Counted from the stretch's first letter, positions 21,961-33,060 are shown. The stretch is DNA of 39,479 nt from Parachlorella kessleri (GCA_001598975.1 BBXU01002298.1:1-39479), one strand, 5' to 3'. The notes: generated by a model not told the origin, from the sequence alone. Translations and numbers: made by a program.

Positions 21961-22760
21961 TGTATGACAGTGTGCACCCTCAAAACTACCCAGCGCCAGC
22001 GCCCTCGTAATCAATTCGGGAATCTGCTGATGATGTCTTATACTACAGAAGCCCAATCTCTGGCCTCGGCTGCCCCTCCCAACTCTGCTTATCGCCAACC
22101 GTTGTCCCATTGCACGCCAAGTGCCAGAGTTCTGCATCTCCTTGCCACAGTGCACAACTGGACCAGTCCATGTCCAGCGACGACAGCTGCAGCGGATATA
22201 GGGCAGACGCTGAAGCTTGGTCGCCCCCCATACATGCGCTGCCAGTTCTGCAATGCCAGCAGAGGCCAAGAGCAACAGGTATAACTCAGGTGCACTCTGC
22301 ATCCTGTCATGTTAGTACAGCCCAGTTAGCTTATTCCCTGTTCGCACTACCTTCCACCCATTCTATCAAGTCGTCTCTAATGCCCCTGCTTCAGTGTCAG
22401 CCTCACCTGCTATTCCAGTGGCCTTGGCTTGTCCAGGGGAGAGGCCTACTGGACCAGATCTCAGGCAAGACACAGAGCATAATTGCAACGAACCCTGTCA
22501 GCCCCGTACCTCCTTTCTGATCGCAGTGCCTGCCACCCTAAGTACACAAGCAGATTGCATCACGCACATGGTGGCCTGTACCCTAGAATGGTTGCCAACT
22601 GACCCCACTCGCAAGGTTGGAAGGCATCTTACAGACACACTGGCAGCTTAAGACACCACCGGCAGCTGCCCACAACGCGTGGCGTTCTTCAACTCCAACC
22701 GAACTTCCACCCTTTGGTGCTGACCGACCTGAAGCATCGACTGTAGCTTTCCAAACACTC
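21960..22760 (-). repeat. Block X, copy 3, split by dispersed repeats
   Basis: Two halves, about 21960-22280 and 22560-22760, match block X at 16600-17230. Between them sit two dispersed-repeat copies in reverse orientation (about 22283-22370 and 22425-22545). No endonuclease V last exon adjoins this copy, unlike the other three. Confidence 0.6.
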
Positions 22761-22949
22761 TAGCAGCATGCCGTCCCAGACCTCAGATTTCAATAGCATC
22801 ACCCGGACTGGCCCAGGGCAGATACCCTGGCTGCAGCCGCCATTCAAGCTCAGGCACTGTTCCCTTCTCGCGGCCAACCCCCGAACAAACTGGCTATTGT
22901 AAAATGGGGTGGGTTGGGTGACCAGGGGGTACCTGGGTAGAAACGATGT

Positions 22950-23110
22950 AACCTTACAGGAAGAGCGGTCGGCCCAGACTGCCAACCTGGTGAGGAACCT
23001 CCCTGGGCTGATGGCATCTGACCTGTCTTACTCCAAGGGTGCCAGCCGCCCCTGCCGCCACAAGGGCGCCGCTGTGGACCCACTTGCGGGCCTTCAGCTG
23101 TCGTGCATTT
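22950..23110 (+). pseudogene. Relic of the leucine-rich exon
   Basis: The frame reads ANLVRNLPGLMASDLSYSKG and continues to LQLSC, parallel to DLVGNMTSLVGLEL...WAGLRAFGSC. The closest match in the window is the scrap at 12470-12590. It is isolated, with no other exons. Confidence 0.5.
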
Positions 23111-23626
23111 GACGATGCCACAGAGCCTCGTGCTAAAGCGTGCACGTCCAGCAGGTAGGCAAAGGCAGAGGTGGCTTAGTTGATGGTTGGAACGTAGGTA
23201 ATCAAACTACTGGAGGGGAATAGCACTAAGGTGCATGTCACAAGGTGCTGGCTTCCTTGTCAGCACTACCAATCCCCTGCGCGGGGATTTTAGCTGCTGG
23301 CCTCACTGGCCTCACTCTGCGGCAACTTGGAAGGCTGTGGCACTTCTTTTTATGTGTTCGACTGATGCGGAAGTGCATCTCTGTACATTTCGTACTTATC
23401 ATATAGTATTTCAAAGTTCCCATCTTCGTCATCTTCTATTTTATTCCTTTCCTTCACCGATTCCTCCTTGCAGTGCAACTGTCTAGCGGTACTGGTCGAG
23501 TTTAGTCACTCCTTGGCTATCTTCTCTCCTCCTTCTCCTTCTTCTTCTCTCCTTGGCCTCCTTTTACGGTATCCGTAGCCGCCGTTCATCTTCACTGAGT
23601 GCTTGTTTGTTTCAAACTGTGCCTTA
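23111..23626. other. Upstream region of copy F
   Basis: No gene seen. A pyrimidine-rich tract (TCTCTCCTCC, TTCTCCTTCTTCTTCTCTCC) at about 23520-23560 resembles that before copy A, and the leader TGAGTGCTTGTTTGTTTCAA leads into the start. Copies A and F therefore share one type of 5' region, while B, D and E share another. Confidence 0.5.
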
Positions 23627-26339
23627 ATGACAAATCAACTGAGGAAACCCAGGGGAGCCCTATGGCCAGACCTGCATCAGGACCTTGTGAGGGTCGTGTA
23701 CGAAATTGGCGAACGAGAAGGAATACTGGAACTTAAGGACAGGCCAGTGACACTGCGCCCTGCTACCGACGGCTACAGTGTTCACACCTCAGTGCAAACC
23801 CATGCAAACAGGGCGTGCACCCTTGGGCCGTGCAGGTTGCGGGCACTGGCTGTGTGTAGAGCCTGGAAGGGAGCGCTAACCAACCTCCCTCTTGGCTCCC
23901 TCTTTATTCGGGGTGGTGAGGAGGATAAGGAGCTGTGCAACTGGGTTATCCAGCGTCAGCCAACTGTAACCAGGCTGGAGCTGTGGTCAGCTAGCGCGAA
24001 AGCCATGACTACTCTTGCCGCTCTACAACGTAAAGTGAGTGAGGGTGCACGCGTGCCTTTGCCATGATATCACGTGCTGCGCCTCCTGGTGTTGTTGCCT
24101 TGAAGCAGACATAGCTAAGCAGCTAATCAGGAGCGGCACAAGCGCACATCAACATCTCACTCTAGCTGGGCCTTCGTGCTCAGGCTGAGCAGATGACTGT
24201 ACAGCAGGGTGGCAAGGTGTGGCAAGGTGTGAAAGACTTGCGCTGCAGGGTCTCACCAGCCTGGTCTGGGCAACTCGTGGACACTTCTACATAACTGACG
24301 CACTACCCTGCCCCCTTGCATACCTGTTCCCCAGCCTGTGCAAGCTAGACCTGGTCGGGTTGATGGTTGCGTCCACCTGGCTATGTGAGCTTAGCAGCCT
24401 GCAAGTCCTAAGAGAATTACGGCTGCGTTTCTGGGAGCTCACCGACGCAGCCACAGCGGGTGCAGCTGTGCGGTTTCCCTCACTTCCGTCTCTTGCTCAC
24501 TTGAATGTGACGGTCTGGCAAGGGCCTCCAGAGCTGCACATAGAGCTGGACGACCTGCCAGCCCTGACAGAGCTGGAGTTGAACGGAGGCAGAGCAGCTC
24601 TGCAGGCCAGCCGGCCCGTGCCCAAGCTGCAGCGGCTGTCAAATTATGCTGAGAAGTTGGCAGTAGACTTTGGAGCCTTGCCATGCTTGAAGAGTGCCAC
24701 ATTCTATACATCACGCCAGCTTGATGCCCCAGCCAGTATCGCGGCCGCCACAGCCCTCACTTACCTTGAGTTGAACATTGCCGAGGACGAGTGGGATCCC
24801 TCAGCCCTGGAGCTGCTGCGTAGCCTGGCCCCCTCGGTCCGCTGCGTGAGCATGGGCGAGCACTGGCCGCAGGAAGCCGCAGATTTGCTGGGAAACATGA
24901 CCAACCTTGTGGGGCTAGAGCTGCGATATGCAACTTTTACACCACTGCTAGCTGATGATGCACCTGTTTGGGCAGGCCTGCGAGCATTTGGGAGCTGCTC
25001 GCTTATGACGAATGATGAGAGAGCAGCTGTGCCAAAGGTGGGGCCACACATACTGAGTCAGGGCTGCAATTGCAATCTTCGGGCAGGGAGAAGGTGTATG
25101 AGCATGCATTGGATGCTTGCCGGCGCGTCCAAGCCCTTTATATCGGAGGAATTGGTTGTTATAAGAGTGGGTAGGAAGTTGATTGTTGGGTATATCATGT
25201 TTAGCAAGAGTGGCTGGTCGTGCAAACGGAGTTGAAGGTGAACTGCGGTGACAGGGGTGATGCAATCCTGCTCTGAGTATAACATATTACCTCTACCTGC
25301 TACTGAGTTGCACCGGTGGTGGCATGCCATCTCCCCACCACCAGGGTGGCCCATGTGTCTCTACTTACACCTCAAACAGCCTTTTTAGCCTTTTTGGGGC
25401 GAAGCCCCACGGGGCGGAGCCCCTTTGTGGTTACTCTGTGTGTGCGCGGGAACGTCAGGTGTGCGTCTGCGCTCGCGGGAAGGACATATCTGCGTTTGCT
25501 CCATTCTACGAGCTTCCATATCTCCTTCAAGCGCATTTCAACCGCCAAGGATATCACCATGGCTTGGATGGAGGGGAGGTTGGGGTGCCGGGGAGGCATC
25601 GCCACCGGGACACTCTGCCGTGGCCGGCCATGCCCGGCCACGGGTCGCCTCCGCTGCCGTTGCGACTAGCATGGTGACTTATATATATGTTTGTGGCATC
25701 CTGCTCCCTGGACAACACCAGGCAACTCTCCACGGCGGCAACCCGTGGGGCACGTATGCTGCCTGTGAGACACCTCGCAATTGCCAACACATACAACATC
25801 ATCCACCCACAAAGTCGCCAAGCCTCTGCATCCGTTGCAAGCAACTTTGAAACTGCCTTTCTAACTTTCATTTCCTTGACACTGTGGGGATTCCAGGAAA
25901 TTCTAAAAAATCTCAAATTCTGAAGAAGCTCCGTTCTGGGGGGCTTCGCCCCTTTTTTGTGGCCGACTAGGCCACCACCACTACTTGTCATAAACTTGAT
26001 GACCGCTGTGTACCCCCAAACGCACCGTTGGTTGTACCTGACATTAGCCTGCGTTGGTGGACTTGTGTGCAGGGGCTGCGACAGGCCTCCAAGCTGGAGG
26101 TGCTGCAAGTCATGTGGTCAAACCCCACCATCGAAGATATGGACGTGCTTACCTCCATCCCAGCTCTGCGGAAGCTGTTTGTATATGGGTATAGTTGGCG
26201 AGCGAGTGACCCTGTTGGCAGTGCTGTACTCAATCTGTCCCGCCGGGCATTGCCACAAGTTGAGGTCGTGCTGGATGCTGCTGACTTTGGCGAAGAGTTC
26301 TTCCAGCTGTGGTGTGCCCAGCTAGGGCCCAACCCATAA
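23627..26339 (+). CDS. F-box-like leucine-rich repeat protein, copy F
   Basis: Exons by homology: 23627-23746, 23843-24034, 24249-25037 and 26073-26339. Introns 2 and 3 are GT-AG and phase 0. The acceptor before the ALAVC codons has changed from TTGCAG to TTGCGG, so intron 1 cannot be spliced as in A, B, D and E. The unspliced frame is open, however, and 23627-24034 may be one exon, giving about 487 residues with 32 extra residues inside the F-box-like motif. Exon 3 (263 codons) and the last exon (88 codons, ending FFQLWCAQLGPNP) are intact. The last intron is long (1035 bases) and carries an inserted element. Probably still coding, but the F-box may be damaged. Confidence 0.7.
25384..25965. 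mobile_element. Inserted element in intron 3 of copy F
   Basis: The insert is bounded by inverted GC-rich palindromes: GGGGCGAAGCCCC at 25396-25408 and GGGGCTTCGCCCC at 25940-25952, each flanked by T runs. The sister genes lack any such segment in this intron. Inside is another palindromic patch (GGCCGGCCATGCCCGGCC). A minus-strand frame is open for much of it and includes MKVRKAVSKLLATDAEAWRL, which is unlike the F-box family. I do not recognise the protein. A non-autonomous transposon or a captured gene piece are both possible; target-site duplications were not clear. Confidence 0.5.
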
Positions 26340-27557
26340 CTCTAGTCCATCCCTTCAGGGTGGCAGGCAGTTGCAACCTGCGAGGGAATAGAGTGGGTCT
26401 GGCACGACGGTGCGAGCAATCTGGATAATGGAATGCATCTGCTTGTGGTGGCAGGCAGTGTGCACAGAGGGAGGTTAGGTAGGTGTGATAGGGTGTGGTA
26501 CTGCCCTGTACTGACAGGGCATGTGTAATAGCAAGTAGCAGGCCTTGCTCAAGCCCCCTTTTCTTCACGGAGAGCGCCTGGGCAGGGCAATATCTGGCAT
26601 TGATGCCGTTCCCCTATGCAGCCACCGCAGCAGCGCAGATACCGTGGCGGTATGTGTATGGCTGTAGAAGACTCGGTTCCGGGCAGCCAAGTGTCCCACC
26701 GCCTGAGCCATCGGTCTCACATACTGGGATCTGCTCAAGAACTACTAAAATTACACATACTAGGATTTGCTGATGAATTCATATATTAAAGACGAGTCAA
26801 ACAACTTTTCTCAGGCAAGACACAGAGTATAACTGCACAGTACCCTGTCAGCCCGGTATACCCATTCCATATTATCTGATTGCAAACAGAGCACAGAGAA
26901 AGCCCCTGACCCCGACGATGCATCCAGTCCTGTCCAGACATGGCACCAAACCTCTCCTCTGTTTTCCTTGCTTGCAAACATCAATGAGGACAGGGCAGCC
27001 GCTGAAGCTTGGTCACCCCCATTGCACGCCAAGCTGTGTTCCACTACACCAGCGACAGACAACTGCAGCAGCTATTGCAGGTTGCCTACGCAAGCACAGG
27101 CTGCTGACTGACCTGGGGAGTCATTCATATACATCCTCGCCCACCATATATACTCCCAGGAAAGGACCCATGTCAGAGACACGCTGGCAGGACGTGTCCG
27201 GACGAGACACCCACAATGGCTGTCACAAGGCACCACATACCTAGATCCCTGCATCCAGCCTTGTCAGTACAGTCCAACCCTACCCCCCTGTTCGCATACT
27301 GGCCAGCCTTACTAATACTAGATCAACTGCACCCCTTCATGCTAACCCACCTGTAACTTTGACTTGGGTTTCCCACTATAGCAGCGTAAACTTAGTCGCT
27401 GTTGAGGGCCTCATGCCGGGAGGTAGATAGGCGACCTAGGTGCGCCCCACATAGCCACACCTGGCCCCCTGCCAGCGCACAGCAATGCTCTGTGGAAGTT
27501 AGTGGCACGCCGGGTAGGTAGGTAGTGGCCACCATGCTGAGCTTGCTGCCGTGCATG
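26340..27557. repeat. Intergenic: 3' flank of F, dispersed repeats and block X copy 4
   Basis: The first 100 bases carry the family 3' flank (GGGTGGCAGGCAG, GTGGGTCTGGCACGACGGTG). Reverse-oriented dispersed repeats lie at about 26812-26885 and 27241-27320. Block X resumes at about 26900-27060 (ATCAATGAGGACAGG, CGCTGAAGCTTGGTCACCCC) and ends near 27400, again on the 3' side of an endonuclease V gene. Confidence 0.55.
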
Positions 27558-30205
27558 CTACGCCTGCTTCGCTGCGAGCTGGCGCACCCTCTCCCTGGAC
27601 TTGAGATCCGCCTGACGGATGGGCTCTGGCACCCTGCAGCAGCCAAGCCCGCTAACCTTCACCTGCCACTCGCCCTGCAGTGGGTCTGCCGGTGTTCCAA
27701 CAACTCAGCCTCGGGACCATGCCAAATCATTCAACCTTGCCTGCAAAGCGCACTGATCGCACAGACAGACTGGAACTTCCAACTGCCCCGCGGATACCAG
27801 CAGAGCCAGCCTTCGCCTGGAGTGTCAGCTTTTTTACCCAGACACGCTGCCCGTCACCCCAGTTGAACACATGATCACTCAAGCTGGGTGCTGCTGAGAA
27901 ATCCCATACAGCCATGGATGCGCCACCTACTACGGCCCTCCCTCCATGCAATCAAAAGCAGCTGGCGGAGGCAGCACAAGGCAGCAAGAACTGTCCCCTG
28001 CCCTTGATAACAGACTCCCAATATGCCCAAATCCCCGCCAACCTCACCCACCAGCAACCCACCTGTGTCTGCAGCAGCGCAGCGTGATATCAACTGCTGT
28101 TGGGAGGGATACCAGGTGACCCACCGACACGTAGATGGGGTGCTGGCACCCGGGCGGGCACACTGCTGCCCCCAACACCTCATCCCCCTCACCGCGCAGC
28201 ATCAGGCGCGGGGCCATGGGTGTGCTTGGATGTGGCTGTTCTGCCACTGCTGCTGGCACTGGTGGTGCTGGAGCTATGGCTATGGCTGGGGCTGAGGGGT
28301 CTGGGGGCACTCTTAGGCCACCTGGACCTGCTGTTGCTGCTGCTGAAGATCCAAGCTGGCAAACCGCATCAAACCGCAACCCTGCCAACCGTGCAGTCCT
28401 TCGCTGGAAACCTCCAGGCTTGCTCTCATGCTGCGATAGCTGGTGCTCAATGACAACATGCTGCCCTTCATCCTGGTGGTCCGCGCTATGCCCCGACTGC
28501 TGGGCCCACTGCCCTGCCCGCATTGCCGCCCGCACCTCCCGCTCCCCCGGCAGCCCGTCCACAGCCAGCAGGTTTTTGGCAACCCCAATGGTGGCCACCC
28601 CCGCCAGCACCCCCAGCTGGCTGGCGCTGCCCAGGCGGCGGGGGTGCAGCACCCCAAACCCATCCACCAGCAGCACCTGCACAGCAGCAAAAGGGGTGCT
28701 TCGGTAGTCTTGCCCTACACGCCTAGGCGCGAATGTGGGCTGCTCCTGTGCCTCGATGCACGGTTCTGCCCAGCAGCAGCACCTACAGTGCTGACCGTGG
28801 TGCTGATATGCCACCTCTACACCATACAAACATGCCCTGCAGATGCTGTCCACACCCTGGAGGTCTATATTCTGTACACCTGTCAAGTTTGGCCTTACCC
28901 CATAATTGTTATTCGTCTTCAGGCCAGGCCTTGCTGACCATCATCTGCTAGTAAAGCTACCCCACGCTTTGGAACCAAATCGTCTCCAACCTAAACCATT
29001 GCTAACGTATAAACACCACGGCCCCAGGGTGGATGTCCAGCCGCCGCACCACCGTACTGGGCCCACCGCCACAGGCCACACCACCCCCATCACACCTGAG
29101 GCACTACCCCCGCCTCACGGGCTCGCTCCAGGAGCTGCATGTAGGCGGGGCACTCCCTGCAGCGATATGTGGCGAACTTTTCGAACGCTCAGGCCTGTGC
29201 CATCCCTCTGCGGGGCACTTCGCGCATCCAGTGTATGCACAACATGCAATGGGTATGGTTGAGCGCCAGCATTCCATTAGCGGGGCACGGTCACTGAGGC
29301 AGCCTGAAGCCAGTCATGCTAGACTTCTTAGGGAGGCTACACTCCCCTCCCGCCTGGCACCTGTACTCGGCTGCCATGTACCTTACGCAATCCTGAGGTG
29401 CCTTCCGCAATCCCACTCTTGATGTCTTCACCATAGCATGGCGATTGAATCAAGCAACTGCAACCAAGCCGCTATTTAGTAGTGCCTGCGTGCCCAACTC
29501 CCGCTTGGCAGGAACTCCAAACCAAATCCACCCTGACTCCTATGGCGGGCCAGGCGCACAGCCCAGCACCAGAAACAACCTCAAGTTGGAGCACAACCTG
29601 CCTAAAACAAACAAAATGCTTCTCACCTGAATCCCAGGAAGCCGGGGAGGTACGGCACCTCCAGCTGGAGCTGCAAAAAGTCTTCATAGACGGTGGAGAG
29701 GGCGGGGAAGGACAGCACCACCAGGGCTGCAACCGCGGTGTCCCTGCGGCGTCACCACACAAGGAACGCAGGGTGTAACAGCAGGCAGTGCCAAGCCGCA
29801 GGGCGGAGACTTGCTGGGGAGGTGGTTGTGTTGTGTGGCGATGGGGGTGTGTGGGGTGGAAGGGGGTCTGGGAGGGCGTTCCTTCCCGGGAACCCGGGGG
29901 CCTGAGGGGAAGTAGAGGAAACCGCAGCGGCGCCTTTGCACACAGTCGACGCCCGGTGCTACCTCTAGCAAAGGAGCATACAACTGAAAGTGGAAGTCCG
30001 GGTAGTGCACAGGCCAGGCTCACCCACTGGAGCCCTCCGTCGGCTGCGTCGCGCAGCTGATATCCAGCCCGCCCACCAGCCGCAGGGAGCAGCCAGCGGT
30101 GTCACCCAGGTGCCAGCTGGCGGCATCTTCTTGCCGCACCTGGGTTGCAAGCTCCTGCTGGTGCCTGCATCCAGCCGAGAGCAAAGCCCTGCATCTGTTG
30201 ATCAT
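27558..30205 (-). CDS. ENDOV: Endonuclease V (inosine-specific endonuclease)
   Basis: Five minus-strand exons: 30205-30024, 29743-29627, 29156-29096, 28676-28063 and 27633-27558. All four introns are GT-AG and every phase agrees, giving 349 residues. Family motifs in order: GGLDIS (Asp48), VPYLPGFLGF (PYLP wedge 91-94) running into RE across a splice (Glu101), VLLVDGFGVLHPRRLG (Asp125), TIGVAK (Lys154), PIYVSVGH (His307), and RVPEPIRQADLKSRERV near the end. These correspond to the metal-binding Asp/Glu/Asp triad and the conserved His of the family. Endonuclease V cuts the second phosphodiester bond 3' of inosine; eukaryotic forms act chiefly on RNA. Residues about 173-278 are a low-complexity Ala/Gln/Pro insert absent from bacterial enzymes (about 225 residues). 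The first exon is least certain; an acceptor near 30170 could mark an extra upstream exon. Block X follows the stop. Confidence 0.88.
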
Positions 30206-30231
30206 AGCCCATGTGAGCTGCGTTTCGGCCA
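30206..30231. promoter_or_regulatory. Candidate bidirectional start region
   Basis: The proposed endonuclease V start (30205, minus) and the proposed start of the neighbouring plus-strand gene (30232) are only 26 bases apart. If both starts are right the transcripts must overlap at their 5' ends. More likely at least one gene has another upstream exon. Confidence 0.2.
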
Positions 30232-31060
30232 ATGCCACATGCCGGGGATGCTGAAGGAGCTTGCCTCCTCCACTCGGCTAGTGTCACCGGTGATGGCAAC
30301 GAGTGGTGGCGGTCCTGCATTCCAGTCTTTTCCAAACTGCAAGAGCTTCCGGAGGGAATGCTGTGCTGCCCTGCTGACAATGCCCGCCTTCTCGACATGT
30401 CCGCATGTGCCTACAAGTTTGTTTTGCCCACGCTCCTCCCATATTTTCACCAGCTTGCTGCAGCTCACAAGCTTGGCCAAGCAACAAAAATGTTGGACTT
30501 TCTGTCTCTCCCACTAGTGAGCAAGGTGCGTTTCAACCGCGTCCCTCGGTTACCCTGCCGTCCCTGCCACGCCGTCCTGCAGGCCCTGTTTTGAGTTTGG
30601 ATCTGCTGTAACTCCTTGTTTGTGCGTGCGCAGTGGGTCTCAGCCCAGGCCGCCCCCAAGGCCCAAGCCCCCGTTTTGAAGCAGGTGCGGCTGAAAGCTG
30701 GCAGCGCTGGTTACAAGCCTCGTGGGGCCTATATATGCCCTAGGAGAGCCACAGGACGCGCCGGTTGTGTTGCTGGCGTTGGTTGTTACAGGCCCCCTCG
30801 CTGGCTGTGAAATGTGTCTGTTGGTTGGCAGGGCCTTCGCCCCTGGGCTGCCCCTGCACAAACTTGCAGTACATCTCAAACAGCGGCTTTTTGCAGCACG
30901 CTGTTGTTTGATACCGCTGACCAAGGTGTAGCCTCTTTATTTCATGCTGCAGGAAGCGCCCAAGAGCCAACCCTCCCTGGCTCACTGGGGCTTTGAGATG
31001 GATGGCCTCGATTTCTTCGAGACCCTGGTGCCTAACTGTGCACCAACCGGGCAGCACTAG
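30232..31060 (+). CDS. Unrecognised protein, three exons
   Basis: Exons 30232-30525, 30634-30684 and 30953-31060 have GT-AG ends and join in phase 0 into about 150 residues. The frame contains NARLLDMSACAYKFVLPTLL, then PYFHQLAAAHKLGQATKMLD, then WVSAQAAPKAQAPVLKQ. It ends EAPKSQPSLAHWGFEMDGLD, FFETLVPNCAPTGQH and a TAG stop. I know no family for it. Composition looks globular and soluble, with several aromatic and acidic residues near the end. A further open stretch (30755-30925, containing LPLHKLAVHLKQRLF) could be an extra exon. Using it would leave an intron of only 27 bases before the last exon, so I prefer skipping it. It lies divergent to endonuclease V. Confidence 0.5.
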
Positions 31061-33060
31061 CTCCACGACGGACACCAAGGTTCACACAAGTGTTGTGGGT
31101 GGGCCCTCTTCGTATTTATGGTGTTGCTGCAGAGCAGCTCGGGTGGGAACGCACCGTGTACCATGAAAGAAACAAGGAAACGCAACTGTTGTGGGGACAG
31201 TGAATTCAAGACTAGGAGTAGGATGGTTTCCTCTCGCCGCGCTTGTGAGTAAGGTGATGCCAGGCCAGGACCAGCTTGTTGCTCAGCACGGGGGTCAGGT
31301 ACTGACTGTACGAGCAGGCAGCAGACTAGCGCAAAGCTCCACAGACTTCAGACTCAGTTGTTACCTCACTTTCTGCGGTCGCCATGCGGCGGGCCCATGT
31401 ATACATACATATTATCTGTTGTTCAGAACTGGTTGCTTGCGCTACCTTACTGCCTGGGCCCCCAATACGTTAATCATTCTTTCAGGCCGCGCCTGTCTGC
31501 TCACTTTCAGTGCTGGAGATTTTTTCTATTGATTTGCCTGGTTGATTGGGTATTTGCTGTGCACTGTAACCTTAGTGGTCTTGCTTTCATTCACCATACG
31601 ATGATTGGCTGAGAGGAGTGGGATGGTGTTGGGAGGTCTAGGGGGGCCTAGGCGACCCCTGTTGTCGACTGTGCAAGCCCTGCACGCTGCATGTTTGGCT
31701 GAGCCTCGCAGTTGGACTGAAAATCTGCAGGCTGGTAAGCTGGCTGTGTCATGTGGCAGACTGTGTGCTTTGGTACGATGTGCTAACATTGTAAGCTTGG
31801 AGGTTGTGTGCCTGAACTTCAAGCGTAGAGCGGAGACACATGGTGCATGTGTGCCACCAGTTGCATAGCTTGCCTTCTTCCAGCGCAGCACCATTGCTGC
31901 GCCCGTCGCTGTTTACATGCAGCAGCACAGCTTACATATGTCCAGCTCAAGTCTTACACGCTGTTTGCACTACCTGCCACCCATGCTAACTCCGTAGCAG
32001 CTGTATGTGTGGACCCGCAATACAGCCTCTTCGGCAATATGCCCGCTCGCTTGCAGCTCTGGTACTCATTTCCTGCTGCCTGCCAGCCTGTCTGCCTGCT
32101 CTGCTCGCCTGCTGCGCTTCCTGTTGCTCCCTGCTGCCTTTCTTTCAGGCCTAACCCTGTGCGTTCCTGCCCCTGCTTCAGTTCAGCTGCATCTCCTCTC
32201 CCAGTGGCCTTAGCTTATCTTGGGGAGAGAACTACTGGCTCAGAACCCAGGCAAGACTCAGGTTCATTCTGCATTCAGCCCTGTCCATTCCGTCCAGTCC
32301 AGTCCAGCCCAGCTCTACTCCCTGTTCGCACTACCTGCCACCCATACTAATAGTTGGAAATATCCCAAGGTTGCACATACACTAGTAGAATGACATAGCA
32401 CACAAACTTGCCACCACCAGCGTGCTGCAGCAACAGTGTCTTGCGCCTACAAGGCAAGCACACAAGAACATAACACATGCTGCAATAGTAAGAGCGCATC
32501 TTGCAAACTACATCGGTGAAACCTGGATACGTCAACACGTGCCTTCCCTCAACGGGATCCAAAATCACAGAAAAGCGGTGTCGGCTGACCAGGGCCTCCA
32601 CTGCCCTCCCTCCTCACAGAACATTCATGCCAGTTAACGCCTACTCACAGTGCCACTGGATCCAGACAGTAGTGGCTTCGCTTGCCTCGGGGAGAGACGT
32701 ACTGGATCAAAACTCAAGCACAACCCAGAGCGGTCCTGCACCCAGCCCTATCAGTCTGGGTTTACCCCTATCTCCTCTCTGTACGCAGTGCCTGCCACAA
32801 TTAACGAGTATAGAATCCTGCCCCAAGCTCAAACCAAGACACAATATCAAGCAGCTAGTACCGCAGGGCATAGTAAGTGCTACAACCAGGCTCAGCAAGT
32901 GCAAGGTGACAGCGCAACATGCAGTATTACTCAGCTCACACAAAAGCAGTCAGGTAACACAACTCCCCTCTTGACAGTTACTTAAGTCCTGCCTGTCCAC
33001 CTCTCTCCGATCTTCATTACTAATACTAACACTAATACTTGCCCAAGGCGGTCCCTGAAA
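31061..33060. other. Repeat-rich stretch without a clear gene
   Basis: Reverse-oriented dispersed repeats lie at about 31930-31990, 32205-32352 and 32680-32810, each ending in a TGCCTGCCAC or CTGCCACCCATACTAATA type motif. One short minus-strand piece near 32601-32530 reads EALVSRHRFSVILDPVEGRH before a GT dinucleotide and might be an isolated exon. I could not find partners for it. Confidence 0.45.
32205..32352 (-). repeat. Dispersed repeat, nearly full-length, reverse orientation
   Basis: Reads from GGGGAGAGAACTACTGGCTC through CAGGCAAGACTCAGG and CATTCTGCATTCAGCCC to CCTGTTCGCACTACCTGCC and CACCCATACTAATA. Its reverse complement matches the copies at 14972 and 21157. The sub-motif CAGTCCAGTCCAG shows a small internal expansion. 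Confidence 0.85.

Noticed and set aside
21964..22284. Plus-strand gene of about 106 codons in block X
   Set aside because: The frame is not kept in the other block X copies, and dispersed repeats interrupt the segment.
26028..26072. Start of the last exon of copy F placed before the CAG acceptor
   Set aside because: The shared TGTGCAG acceptor directly before the GLRQASKLEV codons is found in all six copies; upstream sequence is not conserved.
28135..28707. 190-codon plus-strand frame
   Set aside because: Lies opposite exon 4 of endonuclease V, which carries clear family motifs on the minus strand.
29472..30023. 183-codon minus-strand frame at the 5' part of endonuclease V
   Set aside because: It runs through an intron in a different frame from the exon that reads VVLSFPALSTVYEDF; the true exon is 29743-29627.
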